Source: Nocardia xishanensis NBRC 101358 (GTDB taxonomy: Bacteria > Actinomycetota > Actinomycetes > Mycobacteriales > Mycobacteriaceae). From it: a stretch of DNA of 64,000 bases. Each line of letters opens with the position of its first letter. The stretch's first letter is position 1. The DNA lies in the NCBI RefSeq assembly GCF_001613365.1, contig NZ_BDCF01000015.1, positions 1 through 64,000 of the forward strand. Direction: 5' to 3'. The notes beneath the pieces are model-generated. The model did no database searches and was not told the origin of the DNA. It saw nothing but the letters and a program-made list of their open reading frames with translations. Shown here one piece after another: positions 28,788-38,900 of the stretch. Made by a program: the position numbers and the translations under genes.

Positions 28788-30173
28788 TCATCGGGCCGAC
28801 TCCGCCAGCGCGCCCGCGGCCGACGTCGCGGGCGCGCGCCGCGTGAGTCGCACCAGCACCGGGTCGGGCGTGTTGGAGATCTCCGGGTTCTCCCGCACCC
28901 GCAACCCGTTCACCAGTTCGATGTCGTAGCGCGCCAACAGCATCGCCAGGCCGACGCGCAGTTCGGTCAACGCCATGTGCTGGCCGACGCACAGGTGCGC
29001 GCCCCAGCCGAACGGGAAGTAGCGGAACGGCGGGCGAGCCCTGGTGCGCTCCTTGGTGAAACGGTCCGGGTCGAAGGTCAACGGCGAATCCCAGAATTCG
29101 GGGAAGCGGTGGTTGACGAACGGGCTGATCACCACGATCGCCCCTGGCTCCAGGTCGAAGCGGTCGAAGCTGTCGGCCTCCAGCGCGGTGCGGCTGAATG
29201 CCCAGGCGGGCGGATGCAGCCGCATCGCCTCGTCGATCGCCCGGCCGGTCAGCTCGAGCGCGGGCAGCGCCCCCGCTATGCCGGTCGCGCCGAGTGCACC
29301 GTCGATCTCGGCGCGCACCCGATCGAGTACCGCCGGATTGCGGCACAGTTCGTAGACGGTCCAGGCCAGCGCGCCGCCGGTGGTCTCGTGCCCGGCGAGC
29401 AAGAAGGTGAGCACCTCGTGGCGCAGCTGCTCGTCATCCATGGCGTGGCCCGCGTCGTCGCGCGCCGCGAGCAGGCGGCTGAGCAGCGAATCCGGCGCGC
29501 CCGTCGCCGCGGCGCGGTGGCCGTGGATGACGTCGTCGACCACCCGGTGCAACCGGGTCAGCACGCCGTGGAAGCGCCGATTGGCCGGTGTCGGCACACT
29601 CGGCGGCAGCTGGATCGGGGCCGACATGTGGTTCATCACCCAGGCGACGCCCTCGCGTACGTCGTCCTCGATCTGTGGCAGCACACCGTCGATGTCCGCG
29701 CCCATCACCGCGCGGCACACCACGTCGGCCGCAAACCCCATCACCTCGGGCACCAGATCGAACGCCGCGCCGTCGGCGGCCCGCGCGTCGAGACGGTCCA
29801 GCATGCGCTGCGCGCAGGCGATCATCAGCGGGATCTCGGTGTCCACGTGCCTGCGCGCGAAGGCCGGTTTGATCAACGCGCGCTGGCGTTTCCACAGCTC
29901 GCCGCCGCTGGTCAGCAGACCGGGCCCGAGCAGATAGTTCAGGCTCTGATAGCTGATGCCCTTGGCGTATTTCGCCGCGTTGGTCACCAGCACCTGGTTG
30001 ATGTGGTCCGGCTCCACCAACAGGTGCAACTGCTGGTGCACGAGCCGCAGCCGCACGCTGCCGCCGTGCGCGACGGCCTGCTCGTAGAAGAGCGTGAGCG
30101 GGTCGGCGCGGTAGTCGAGGTAGGCGCCGAGCGGATGCCGCAGCGCCGGACCGGCGAGAGCGCGAGCCGTCAT
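28788..30173 (-). CDS. cytochrome P450
   Basis: A 461-residue P450 with the full set of signatures: I-helix FLLAGHETTG, the E-x-x-R helix (AIDEAMRLHPP), FDPDRFTKER and the heme loop FGWGAHLCVG with Cys395. There is no membrane anchor. The sequence resembles fatty-acid and lipid hydroxylases (CYP102/110/4-like), consistent with oxidising an acyl chain. Ferredoxin and reductase partners are not encoded in the operon. Its ATG overlaps the FAAL stop (ATGA). Confidence 0.88.
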   Translation of the reverse strand: MTARALAGPALRHPLGAYLDYRADPLTLFYEQAVAHGGSVRLRLVHQQLHLLVEPDHINQVLVTNAAKYAKGISYQSLNYLLGPGLLTSGGELWKRQRALIKPAFARRHVDTEIPLMIACAQRMLDRLDARAADGAAFDLVPEVMGFAADVVCRAVMGADIDGVLPQIEDDVREGVAWVMNHMSAPIQLPPSVPTPANRRFHGVLTRLHRVVDDVIHGHRAAATGAPDSLLSRLLAARDDAGHAMDDEQLRHEVLTFLLAGHETTGGALAWTVYELCRNPAVLDRVRAEIDGALGATGIAGALPALELTGRAIDEAMRLHPPAWAFSRTALEADSFDRFDLEPGAIVVISPFVNHRFPEFWDSPLTFDPDRFTKERTRARPPFRYFPFGWGAHLCVGQHMALTELRVGLAMLLARYDIELVNGLRVRENPEISNTPDPVLVRLTRRAPATSAAGALAESAR

Positions 30174-31891
30174 GCGCCGCCTCCCGCGTCGACCAGTTCC
30201 GGTTCCCTCCGGTCGATGAACAGGCGGCGGGCTTCCGCGCGCTGCACCTTGCCGCTGGTCGTCTTGGGAATGCTGCGCGGCGGCACCACCCGGACGTCCG
30301 CGGCCAGCACCCCGGTCCGCTTGCTCACCGCGACCCGCACCGCGCGCCGCAGCGCGTCGTGTTCGCCTGGGGCGAGGGAGGTTTCGACGATGAGATGCAG
30401 TTCCTCCGACAGGCCCGCGGCGTCGGCGTGCCCGACCGCCGCGACCCCGCCGAGCCGAACGCCGTCCACCTGCTCGGCGGCGATTTCGAAATCGGTGGGC
30501 AGGTAGTTCGCGCCACGGATGATGATCAGGTCCTTCTGCCTGCCGGTGATGCGCAGCCTTCCGGCGCGCAGATACCCGATATCGCCGGTGTCCCACCAGC
30601 CGCCTTCGCTCGCCGCCGCGGTGGCGCCGGGGAGCTGGAAGTAGCCGACGGTGGTCGACGGGCCGCGGAACTGGATGCGTCCGACCGTGTCCGCGCCGCA
30701 CGGTGTGCCGTCGCCGTCGACGATGCGCACCTCGGTGCCGAGCACCGGCTCGCCGCAGTCCACGATCTGCATCGCGTCCGGATCGTCGTCCGGAACATCC
30801 AGCGCCACACCGCTTCCGGTGAGCGCCCGACGAGACACTGAATCGTAGGCGACCGGAGCGTGCGGGCGCGCGACGGTCACGGCCAGCGAGGCTTCCGCCA
30901 TGCCGTAGCAGGGCACCAGCGCGTCCGGCGGAAGGCCCCACGCGCCGAAGCGATCGACGAAGCGCTGCACGGTGGGCGGGTGGATCGGCTCGGCGCCGCA
31001 GAACAGGAACCGCCAGCTCGACAGATCCACCCCGTCCAGTTCTTCGTCGGTCACCCGCGCCGCCGCGTACCCGTAGGCGAAATTGGGTGCGGCGGTGAAG
31101 GTTCCGCCGTACTTGCCGACCGCGCGCAGCCAGTCGCCCGGGCTGCGCAGGAAGCGGCTCGGCGGCATCAGCACGGCATCGATACCGCGGAACATGGGGG
31201 TGAGGAAGCCGCCGATCAGTCCCATGTCGTGGTGCAGCGGCAGCCAGCCCACCCAGGTGTCGCCCGGTCCCATCGACGCGGCGAGCGCGATCTGCTCGCA
31301 GTTCGCGGCCAGGTTGGCGTGGGTGATCTGCACTCCCTTCGGCGTGCCGGTGGAGCCCGAGGTGGCCTGAATGAAGGCCAGATCACCGGGTTCGGGCAGC
31401 CTCGGCGCCAGCGCGGGCGCGTCCGGTGACCCGGCCACCGCGTGCAGCTCCGCTCCGTCGATGCCGGTCGCGCCGGCCGGGAGCTGTGCCGCCGCCAGCA
31501 CCGTGGCGCCCGCGACGACCGCCCTCGGCTCCAGGTAGGCGAGCAAACGGTGGAACTTCTCGTAGAACAGCTCGGCCGAGCCGAATCCGCCGGGCGTCGC
31601 CACCGCCGTCGGCACCGCGCCGAGCGTCAGCGCGCCGAAGAACGCGGTGACGAACTCGGGCGAGGTGGGCAGCGAAAGCACCACCCGATCCCCGGCCCGT
31701 ACTCCGGCATCGGCCAGCGCGGCCGCGGCCCGCCCGGCGGCGAGCGCGAGATCGTCGTGCCGCCAGACGAATTCGTCGTCCGCGCCGCGCTCCGGCACGA
31801 AGATGGTCGACGGGCCGTCGGCGCCGCGTTCGGCATTCGCCAGCAGCGCGTGCACGATGCTCGGAAACCGCGGCGTCAGTGGGCCGGTCAC
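30170..31891 (-). CDS. fatty acyl-AMP ligase (FAAL)
   Basis: A 573-residue ANL enzyme of the FAAL branch, which makes acyl-adenylates and loads them onto ACP instead of CoA. Motifs: QATSGSTGTPKGVQITHANL, GWLPLHHDMGLIGG (typical of FAALs), YGMAEASLAVT, WWDTGDIGYL, GRQKDLIIIRGANY and SIPKTTSGKVQR. GTG 31891 overlaps the ACP stop (GTGA). Directly next to an ACP gene, it very likely charges that ACP, and perhaps the distal one, with a free fatty acid. Confidence 0.85.
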   Translation of the reverse strand: MTGPLTPRFPSIVHALLANAERGADGPSTIFVPERGADDEFVWRHDDLALAAGRAAAALADAGVRAGDRVVLSLPTSPEFVTAFFGALTLGAVPTAVATPGGFGSAELFYEKFHRLLAYLEPRAVVAGATVLAAAQLPAGATGIDGAELHAVAGSPDAPALAPRLPEPGDLAFIQATSGSTGTPKGVQITHANLAANCEQIALAASMGPGDTWVGWLPLHHDMGLIGGFLTPMFRGIDAVLMPPSRFLRSPGDWLRAVGKYGGTFTAAPNFAYGYAAARVTDEELDGVDLSSWRFLFCGAEPIHPPTVQRFVDRFGAWGLPPDALVPCYGMAEASLAVTVARPHAPVAYDSVSRRALTGSGVALDVPDDDPDAMQIVDCGEPVLGTEVRIVDGDGTPCGADTVGRIQFRGPSTTVGYFQLPGATAAASEGGWWDTGDIGYLRAGRLRITGRQKDLIIIRGANYLPTDFEIAAEQVDGVRLGGVAAVGHADAAGLSEELHLIVETSLAPGEHDALRRAVRVAVSKRTGVLAADVRVVPPRSIPKTTSGKVQRAEARRLFIDRREPELVDAGGGA

Positions 31892-32139
31892 GACTCGCCT
31901 CGCACGTAGTCGACGATCTCGGCGACCGTATTCAACTGCGCCGCAGCGTCTTCCGGAATCTCGACGTCGAAAGCCCGTTCCAGCTGGATGGTCAGCTCGA
32001 TGGCGGTCGGCGAGTCCAGTCCGTAGTCGATCAACTGGGCGGCGGCGTCGATGTCGTCGGCCGCCACCCACAGCACCTCGCCGACGATGGCGCGCACCCG
32101 CGCCTCGGTCTCGGCGGCGGTCTGGGTTCGTGCACTCAT
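31888..32139 (-). CDS. acyl carrier protein (second ACP of operon)
   Basis: An 83-residue ACP. The 4'-phosphopantetheine serine is S43 in IDYGLDSPTAIEL, followed by an acidic helix (ERAFDVEIPED). It is sandwiched between the kinase gene and the FAAL with 4-base overlaps on both sides. It carries the acyl chain as a thioester for the reductase or the alpha-oxoamine synthase. Confidence 0.9.
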   Translation of the reverse strand: MSARTQTAAETEARVRAIVGEVLWVAADDIDAAAQLIDYGLDSPTAIELTIQLERAFDVEIPEDAAAQLNTVAEIVDYVRGES

Positions 32140-32981
32140 CCGAAGAGTTTTCCTTCCGTGACGCAGGCGCGGACGGACTCGTCCAGGTCGACGCCGTCGG
32201 CGGTGTCGATGCGATGGAAGCCGACCTCCGGGTAGGCGGCGGCAAGAGTGTCGCGCACCCGCAGGTAGCCCTCGCGCAGGGCGGCGAGGCGTTCCGCGGT
32301 TTCGTGCGCCTCCTTGACGCCGTCGGCGGAGCGCTCGGCGCAGCGGGCCGCCGCCTGCTCGGGCGGCACGTCGAGCCACAGCACGGCATCGGGCAGGGTG
32401 GTGCGGAAGCGGGCCGCGAAACCCGCGACCGAGGCGGTGATCTCACGGCCGACCAGGTCGGCGATCTCCGAGAGCAAATGCCAGATATCGGGGGAGCTGC
32501 CGAGCCTGCTGGACTCCGAGCGCTGCCAGGCCAGGATGTCGTCGAAGGTGCCTGGCCGGTGGCGTTCGAGCACCGCGGCGATTTCGGCTTCCCGGTCGTG
32601 GCCGTTCCACTCGGGCCGCGCGAGCGCCACGTACAGCGGACCGTAGACCAGTAGCTCGATGAGCGGATGACGCTCGAAGACGAGGACATCCGGCGCCCAG
32701 GTGTCCAGGAAGTGCCGCTCCACCGGACCGAACAGCGTCATCTGCAGGTACATCGCCGTGGCCTTCATCTCCAGGCCGGCGATCTCGTCGCATCCGACGC
32801 TGAAGGCCTTGAGCTGCTTGGACAGCTCGGTGAGCGGGACGTCACGGGTGTTGTGGAAGTCCGGACAGGTCATCGAGGCGAACGCGGCGTGATCACCGGC
32901 CGGGGCCAGCTCGCGCAGCCGCGCCATCACCGACGATTTGCCCGCGCCGTCGATGCCGACGATGGCGACGCGGCGGGTCAT
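32136..32981 (-). CDS. thymidylate-kinase-like P-loop kinase
   Basis: A 281-residue P-loop NMP-kinase-like protein: VGIDGAGKSS at residues 8-17 (Lys15), VFERHPLIE, LWLDVPPEQAAARCAERS (lid region). The fold is that of thymidylate kinase, but the length and the missing canonical DR(Y/F) motif suggest another substrate. It overlaps the giant fusion gene by 4 bases. The same fold appears as the last domain of that fusion. A nucleotide or phospho-lipid substrate is possible; the role is unknown. Confidence 0.7.
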   Translation of the reverse strand: MTRRVAIVGIDGAGKSSVMARLRELAPAGDHAAFASMTCPDFHNTRDVPLTELSKQLKAFSVGCDEIAGLEMKATAMYLQMTLFGPVERHFLDTWAPDVLVFERHPLIELLVYGPLYVALARPEWNGHDREAEIAAVLERHRPGTFDDILAWQRSESSRLGSSPDIWHLLSEIADLVGREITASVAGFAARFRTTLPDAVLWLDVPPEQAAARCAERSADGVKEAHETAERLAALREGYLRVRDTLAAAYPEVGFHRIDTADGVDLDESVRACVTEGKLFG

Positions 32982-35900
32982 CGGTCGTCCTCCCGCAGCT
33001 GGGCCAGCACGGCCTTGGTGATCTCGGAAGGCGCGGCGGTGCCGTCGAGGCGGACCCACGCCAGTTCCTCGGCCAGTTCCTCCAGCGCGTCGTGGCTGCG
33101 CTGCTGGAAGTCGAGGAACGCCTTCTCGTCGCCGTAGCCGCTCTCGTAATCGCTACGCAACTGCTTGCGCCCCAACGCGTCCTGGGGGCTCACGGTCAGA
33201 TAGAAGGTGCGGTCCGGCTCGGGGAAGCCCGCCGTGAGCTTGCGCAGCACCGCGGGGTCACCGCCGTGCGCGACCTCGGTGGCGTAGTACTTGTACCAGT
33301 ACGCGTTCGCGAGGACGATGTCGACGCCGCGCGCGGCGGCCAGATCGAACGACAGCTGCATGGCGTGGAACAGGAAGTGCGCGCGGCTCAGCGGCGTGAG
33401 CAACTTCAGGTAGCCGTAGATCTCCGAGGGGCTCTTCCACGGCAGCTTCGAGGAGACCTTCGGATCGAGGAAGGCATCCCAGATCGTGACCGCGGCGACG
33501 CTGTGTCCCTGGGCCTCGAACTCCGCGGCGATCCGCGCCACCTGGGTGGTCTTGCCCGAGCCGTCGCCCCCCGCGATGCAGATCAGGCGTTTGCGTGCGG
33601 TCAGTGGTTCATCCCTTCTCGGCGCCGGGCGCGCAGGCGCCGGGCGGGTTGCTTCTACGGGGGGTGCGACGGACTCGGCGGGGGCGCTCTTCGCCTCTGC
33701 CGCCGTCGCAAGCGCGACTTCTTCTGCGCTGTTTGCCTTTTCGAATTTCGTGGGCGCGGAGTCGCTTGTCTCGATCTCGGGAGTCGTGCCGGTCGCATCG
33801 GCCGACGGGATGGCCACCGCCGCATCGTCCTTCGCCGTCGCCGCGTCGAGCACGCTGATGACGCCCGCGCTGCCGTCGACCCGGATTCGCTGGCCCGAGC
33901 GCACCGCGGTGGTCGCGCCTGCGACGTTCAGCACGGCGGGAATCCCGTACTCGCGCCCGATGACGGCGGCGTGCGAGAGCATCCCGCCGACCTCGGTGAC
34001 GACGGCGGCCACCAGGCCGAGGGCCGGGGTCCAGCCGGGATCGGTGAACCGGGTGACCAGAATGTCGCCCTCGCGCAGCTGATCGATATCGGACAGCGCG
34101 GTGATCACCCGCGCGGTGCCCTCGGCGACGCCGGGGCTGCAGCCGAGCCCGGCGAGATCACCCTCGCCGATCTCGCGTACCGCCCCGACGGTGACGCCGC
34201 CGCCGAGCTCGTGCGGCGGCGTCAGATCCCGGTATCCGGCGTACAGCGCACGGCGATAAGCGATCCGAGGCGCCAGCTCGGCGATCTCGACACGGCCCGC
34301 GACCAGGTCGCTCAGCTCGTGGATGCTCAGCTGGAACGCGTCGTCGGCGTCCTCTAGCGTGCCCACTGCGGCCAGCCGCGCGCCCGCTTCCACCACGTAG
34401 GCCCGCACGATCGCGTAGCACTGCGAGGAGAATTCGCGCATCCGTTCCCGGGCGACGAGGTAGCGCCGCATCCGCTCGACGTGCTTGTCAACGGACTTGG
34501 CGAATTTGACCCGGGTCCTTGTCTTGGCGCGCACCCGGCCGCGCAGCGCCGCCAGCTCGGCCTCGTAGCGCCTGCGCTGCTCCACCAGGGTCACATCCGG
34601 ATCGGCCGGCGCGGTGCCGTGTTCGAGCATGACCGCGATCATCGAGCGCACCCGTTCGGGCGCCTCGGACCAGCGCGGGCAGGTCAGATCCAGCTCGGCG
34701 TCGGCGTGGAAGCCCTGCTCGCTGACGAATTCCGCGAGCGCCGCATCCCATTCGGCGCCGTCGAGCCCGTGTTCGTTTGCCACGCGGTGCAATTCGACGA
34801 TGCCGCGCTGCATCTGCATGTGGCTGATCTCGGCGAGACCGCCCATCAGGTCGATGGCCGAGGTCGAGCCCTCCGTCGCGGCGTCCACCTTGTCCAGCAG
34901 CTGCTTGAAGTCGGTCTGCACGCTGGAGTTGTTGTAGATGGTCGTGAAGTAGGTGCGTTCGGTGGCGGCGTGGAAGGTGAGCAGGCAGTCGGTCAGGTCG
35001 GCGGCGAAGGTGGCGTCGTCGGTCTGCGCCAGGACAGCGACCCGGTCGCGCCAGATCGCGTACTTCGCCGGCCATTCCGCCGCGAAGACGTCCACCGCGG
35101 CCAGCTGGTCGCGATAGCTCTGCTGCACGGCCAGCGCCGCGGGCAGCGCCTTGGCGATGGTCTTGGCGGAGGTCGGGGTGCGGTGCGGTCCGTCGGGGCC
35201 GTAGTCGTTGAGCACGCCGAGGTCGTCGTCGAAGTGCTGCTCGTCGAAGCCGGGAATCTTGAAGAAGCAGTTCTTCACCGCGCTGACGTTCCAGTAGGCG
35301 CGGCCGTAGTACATGGCCATCCAGTCCGGTTCCACGCCGGGATCGGCGAGCTTCAACCGTTCGAAGAACCGCTGCATCGAATGCTGAAAAGCGTTGTCGT
35401 ACAGCGAGAACATCATCGGCGTGCAGACGCGCGCCGAGACGCCGCCGTCGCGCAGGTCCGCGTCGGAGAACTGGTCGATGTCGGTGCGCCAAGCGATCGC
35501 GGTGATGGCCCGCGCTTGCAGCAGCCACAGCTTGCCCGCGCCGTCGATCGCCCATTCGATGTCCTGCGGGCGATGCCGGTGCGCCTGCACGGCCAGCATC
35601 AGTGCGGCCAGCTCGGCGGTGGCGCCCGGTTCCAGCTCGATGTCCTCGCCGCCCGCGTCGCGCTCGACCACCGCGCCGTCGAACAGGCGCAGGGTGTACC
35701 GCGTTGGCGTCACCTGGCCGGAGACCAGTCGCTCGCCCAGACCGGCGCAGCATTCGACGACGGCGTGCTCCTCGATGCCGGTGAGCGCGTCGATGCTGAA
35801 ACCCACACCGGCGTATCGGGCGTCGACCATCCGCTGCACCAGCACCGCTACCGAGGCCTTCGCCTCGGTGTAGCCGTGCTTGGCCAGGTAGGTGCGGACC

Positions 35901-38900
35901 CGGTCGTTGTGCACCGAGGCGCGGCACTGCCCGATGTACTCGCGCAGCGCCGGGACGTCGGTGATGTCCAGGTAGGACTCGTACTGTCCGGCGAAGCTGG
36001 CATCGTCGAGATCCTCCAGCACACCGCTGGAGCGAGCGGCGACCGGGAATCCGCCCAGCGTCCGCACCCAGCGGGCGAGGTCGTCGTCGCCGACCGTGTC
36101 GAGATCGAGCTCGGCGGGCACCACGAATCCGGGCGGCACCTCGAAGCCGGCGGCGATCAGTTCGTGCAGGGTGGCGGCCTTACCGCCGGCTCGCTCGGGA
36201 GCGAAATCGGCCGCGCCCAGGAACATCGGCGCGAGTGTGGGGCTGTCGGACACGGTAGTGGCTCCTGTCGGAAGCGGAACCGGGCGCACCTCGTGACGAG
36301 CCGCCAGTTCACGCGCGGCGTGCACGCCCGCGACGGTGAGTCCGCCGTAGGAGGGACTGGCGGTGCCGGGCTCGAAGCCGAGCAGCACGGTCTCGGCCAT
36401 GCAGGCGTAGACCACGCCGGGGGGCAATCCGGTTTCGGGGAAGGGAGGTGTCTGGCCGAGCGGCAACAGCATTCGCCCGCCGGAGACCAGGGTGATGTTC
36501 GAACGCGCGGCGACGGCGGGATCCACATCGCCGGGGACCGCCAGATCGCACACCAGCACCGGATGATCGGCGGCCAGCAGGTCGGCGGTGACGAGCGGGA
36601 CCGCGGAATTGGTCGCGGTGAGCACCACGTGGCAGTCGCGCAGCGCGGCCATGTCCTCGCTGACCTCGATCACCACCGGCGCTGCCGACGCGAGCCGGTC
36701 CGCGATCCTGCGCAGGCGACCGGCCGAACCCGGCCGCCCCACCAGCGTGATCGCCTCGGCGTGCGGCGCGATCATCTCCGCCATGACCGCGCCGATATTG
36801 CCGAGCGCGCCGAGGATGCCGACGCGCCGTCGACCCGGCGCCAGCCGGGCGAGCTCGCCGACCACCACGTCGTAGGCGCAGGCGGCGGTCAGCGAATTTC
36901 CTGAGGTGACCGTCACCGCGTCCTCCACCACATCGCGGGAGGCATTGGTGACGATCGAGGTGTATCCGCCGAGCCCGATCACTTTGGCGCCCAACGCGAT
37001 CGCCTGTTCGACGGCCTCCAGCACCAGATCGCGCGGCCAGGCCCGATGGCCGGACCGCTGATATTCGACGATCTGTTCGGCGGAAATCGGCACGGCGATC
37101 AGGCAGACCTCGACCGTGGCGCCGGTGGGGGAGCTGACCAGCTGCCTGGTCAGCTCGAAGGGTTCGGCCACCCCGCGCAGCCGCTCGAACAGCGCGGCGA
37201 ACTGCGCGTCCGACCACTCGGCCAGTTCCGGCGCGAACCGGCGCAGATCGGCGGGCTCGGGCAGATTCGCGAGGAAGACCACCCGGTTCGGCGCGTCGTG
37301 CTCGCGCGCCACCTCGGCCAGACGCCGCTCGGACAGCGCCTTACGTTCCGGCACTGGCCAATTCGTGGTGACCGGCGTCGTCAGGTGGGCGAGCAGCGTG
37401 GCCAGGTCGCCGCGGTGCAGCAGCTCGGCCAGCTCGTTCAACGCGGATTCCAGGTGGTTCAGATCGGATTCCGTGATGAACGCCGACGGCTGGAGCCGCA
37501 GCGTGGTTGGCGCGGACAGGGTGGGAAGCATCCGGATCCGGTGGGTGTGCAGCAGGTAGCCCGCCACCACATAGCCGAACATGTCCGGGTCGCAGATCTC
37601 ACGCAACAGCGCCGATTCCGGTGTGGGCGGGATCAGTTCGATGCCCTGCAACAGTCCACGGCCGCGCACGCCCGCCAGTACCCGCGGCCAGCGCCGCGCG
37701 ACGGTCTCCAATCGCGACCGCAGCCGCGCGCCGGCGTCGCTGATTCGGATCTGGTTTTCGCGCAGTAGATCCAGCGCGGCTTGCGCGACCGCGCTGGACA
37801 ACTCGTCGTCGGCGAAGGTCGAGGTATGATACCGGCCGAAGTCCGACACCGACGCGGCGCGGTCGACCAGCAGCGCCGAGATCTTCACCAGGCCGCCGCC
37901 GAGCGATTTGGACAGCAGGTAGTAGTCCGCGGTGACGCCCGACGGCGCCGAAGCCAGGAAGGTGCCGGTGCGGCCCATGCCGGACTGGATCTCGTCGAAA
38001 ACCAGTGAGGCCATGTGCCGGTCGGCGAGTTCGCGCAGAGCGCGCAGGGTTTCGGCGGGGACCTCGCGTACCCCGCCCTCGCCTTGAACGGGTTCGGCGA
38101 AGATCGCGGCGATCGGCGAGACGGACATCTGGGACAACACCGGCCGTCCGGCGGCGTCCACGCTGATCCGGCCCACGGGCCGCAACTCCTGCGCGAACGC
38201 GGCGGATACCTCGTCGGGCGTCCAGGTGTCGAGCTTGCGCCGCTCGGGGCCGGGCACGATCAGGTCGGCGGGCGTATCCGCCTGTTCGGTGAGCGCGAAG
38301 GCGCCCGCCGTCTTGCCGTGGAAGGCGTTGGCCAGCGAAACGAAGACGGGTCCCCGTCGCTCGACCTCCTCGACGACGCGCAGCGACTCTTCGAGAATAG
38401 CTGCCGCCGAGCGTGTTTCATCGCCACCGCGATCGGATTCGTCCGGTACGGCCGAGACCGGGCGCACCGCGTGCAGTCCGTCGCGGCGCAGCTGCCGAAG
38501 CGTGCGTCGCAGTTCGGCGCGCAACTCGGCCAGCCTGCGGGCGTGCGCGACGGCCGCGTGCCTGATGGCCGCCTCGACCGCGTCGGCGCCGGTCGACCCG
38601 AACGTCACCACGTACGCACGACCGGTGCTCGTCCCGACCAGATCCGAAAGCCGATGTGCCAGAAGGGAAGCGCCCGGGCGGACACTGCCCTGCGAGACGA
38701 ACGGCGTCTGCTGGTTCAACCGCGCCGTGGCCACCCGGACCAGCGCCGGATGGTTGTGCCCGAACAAGGCCGCGCCGAAGCCGCCGACCATGTCGAGCAC
38801 CCGCGTGCCGTCCGCGCGGATCAGGTGATCGCCCTCGGCGCCGACGTACACCACGTCCAGGTGACAGGCGCGCAGCAGCCGCGCCAATCCAGGCCGGTTG

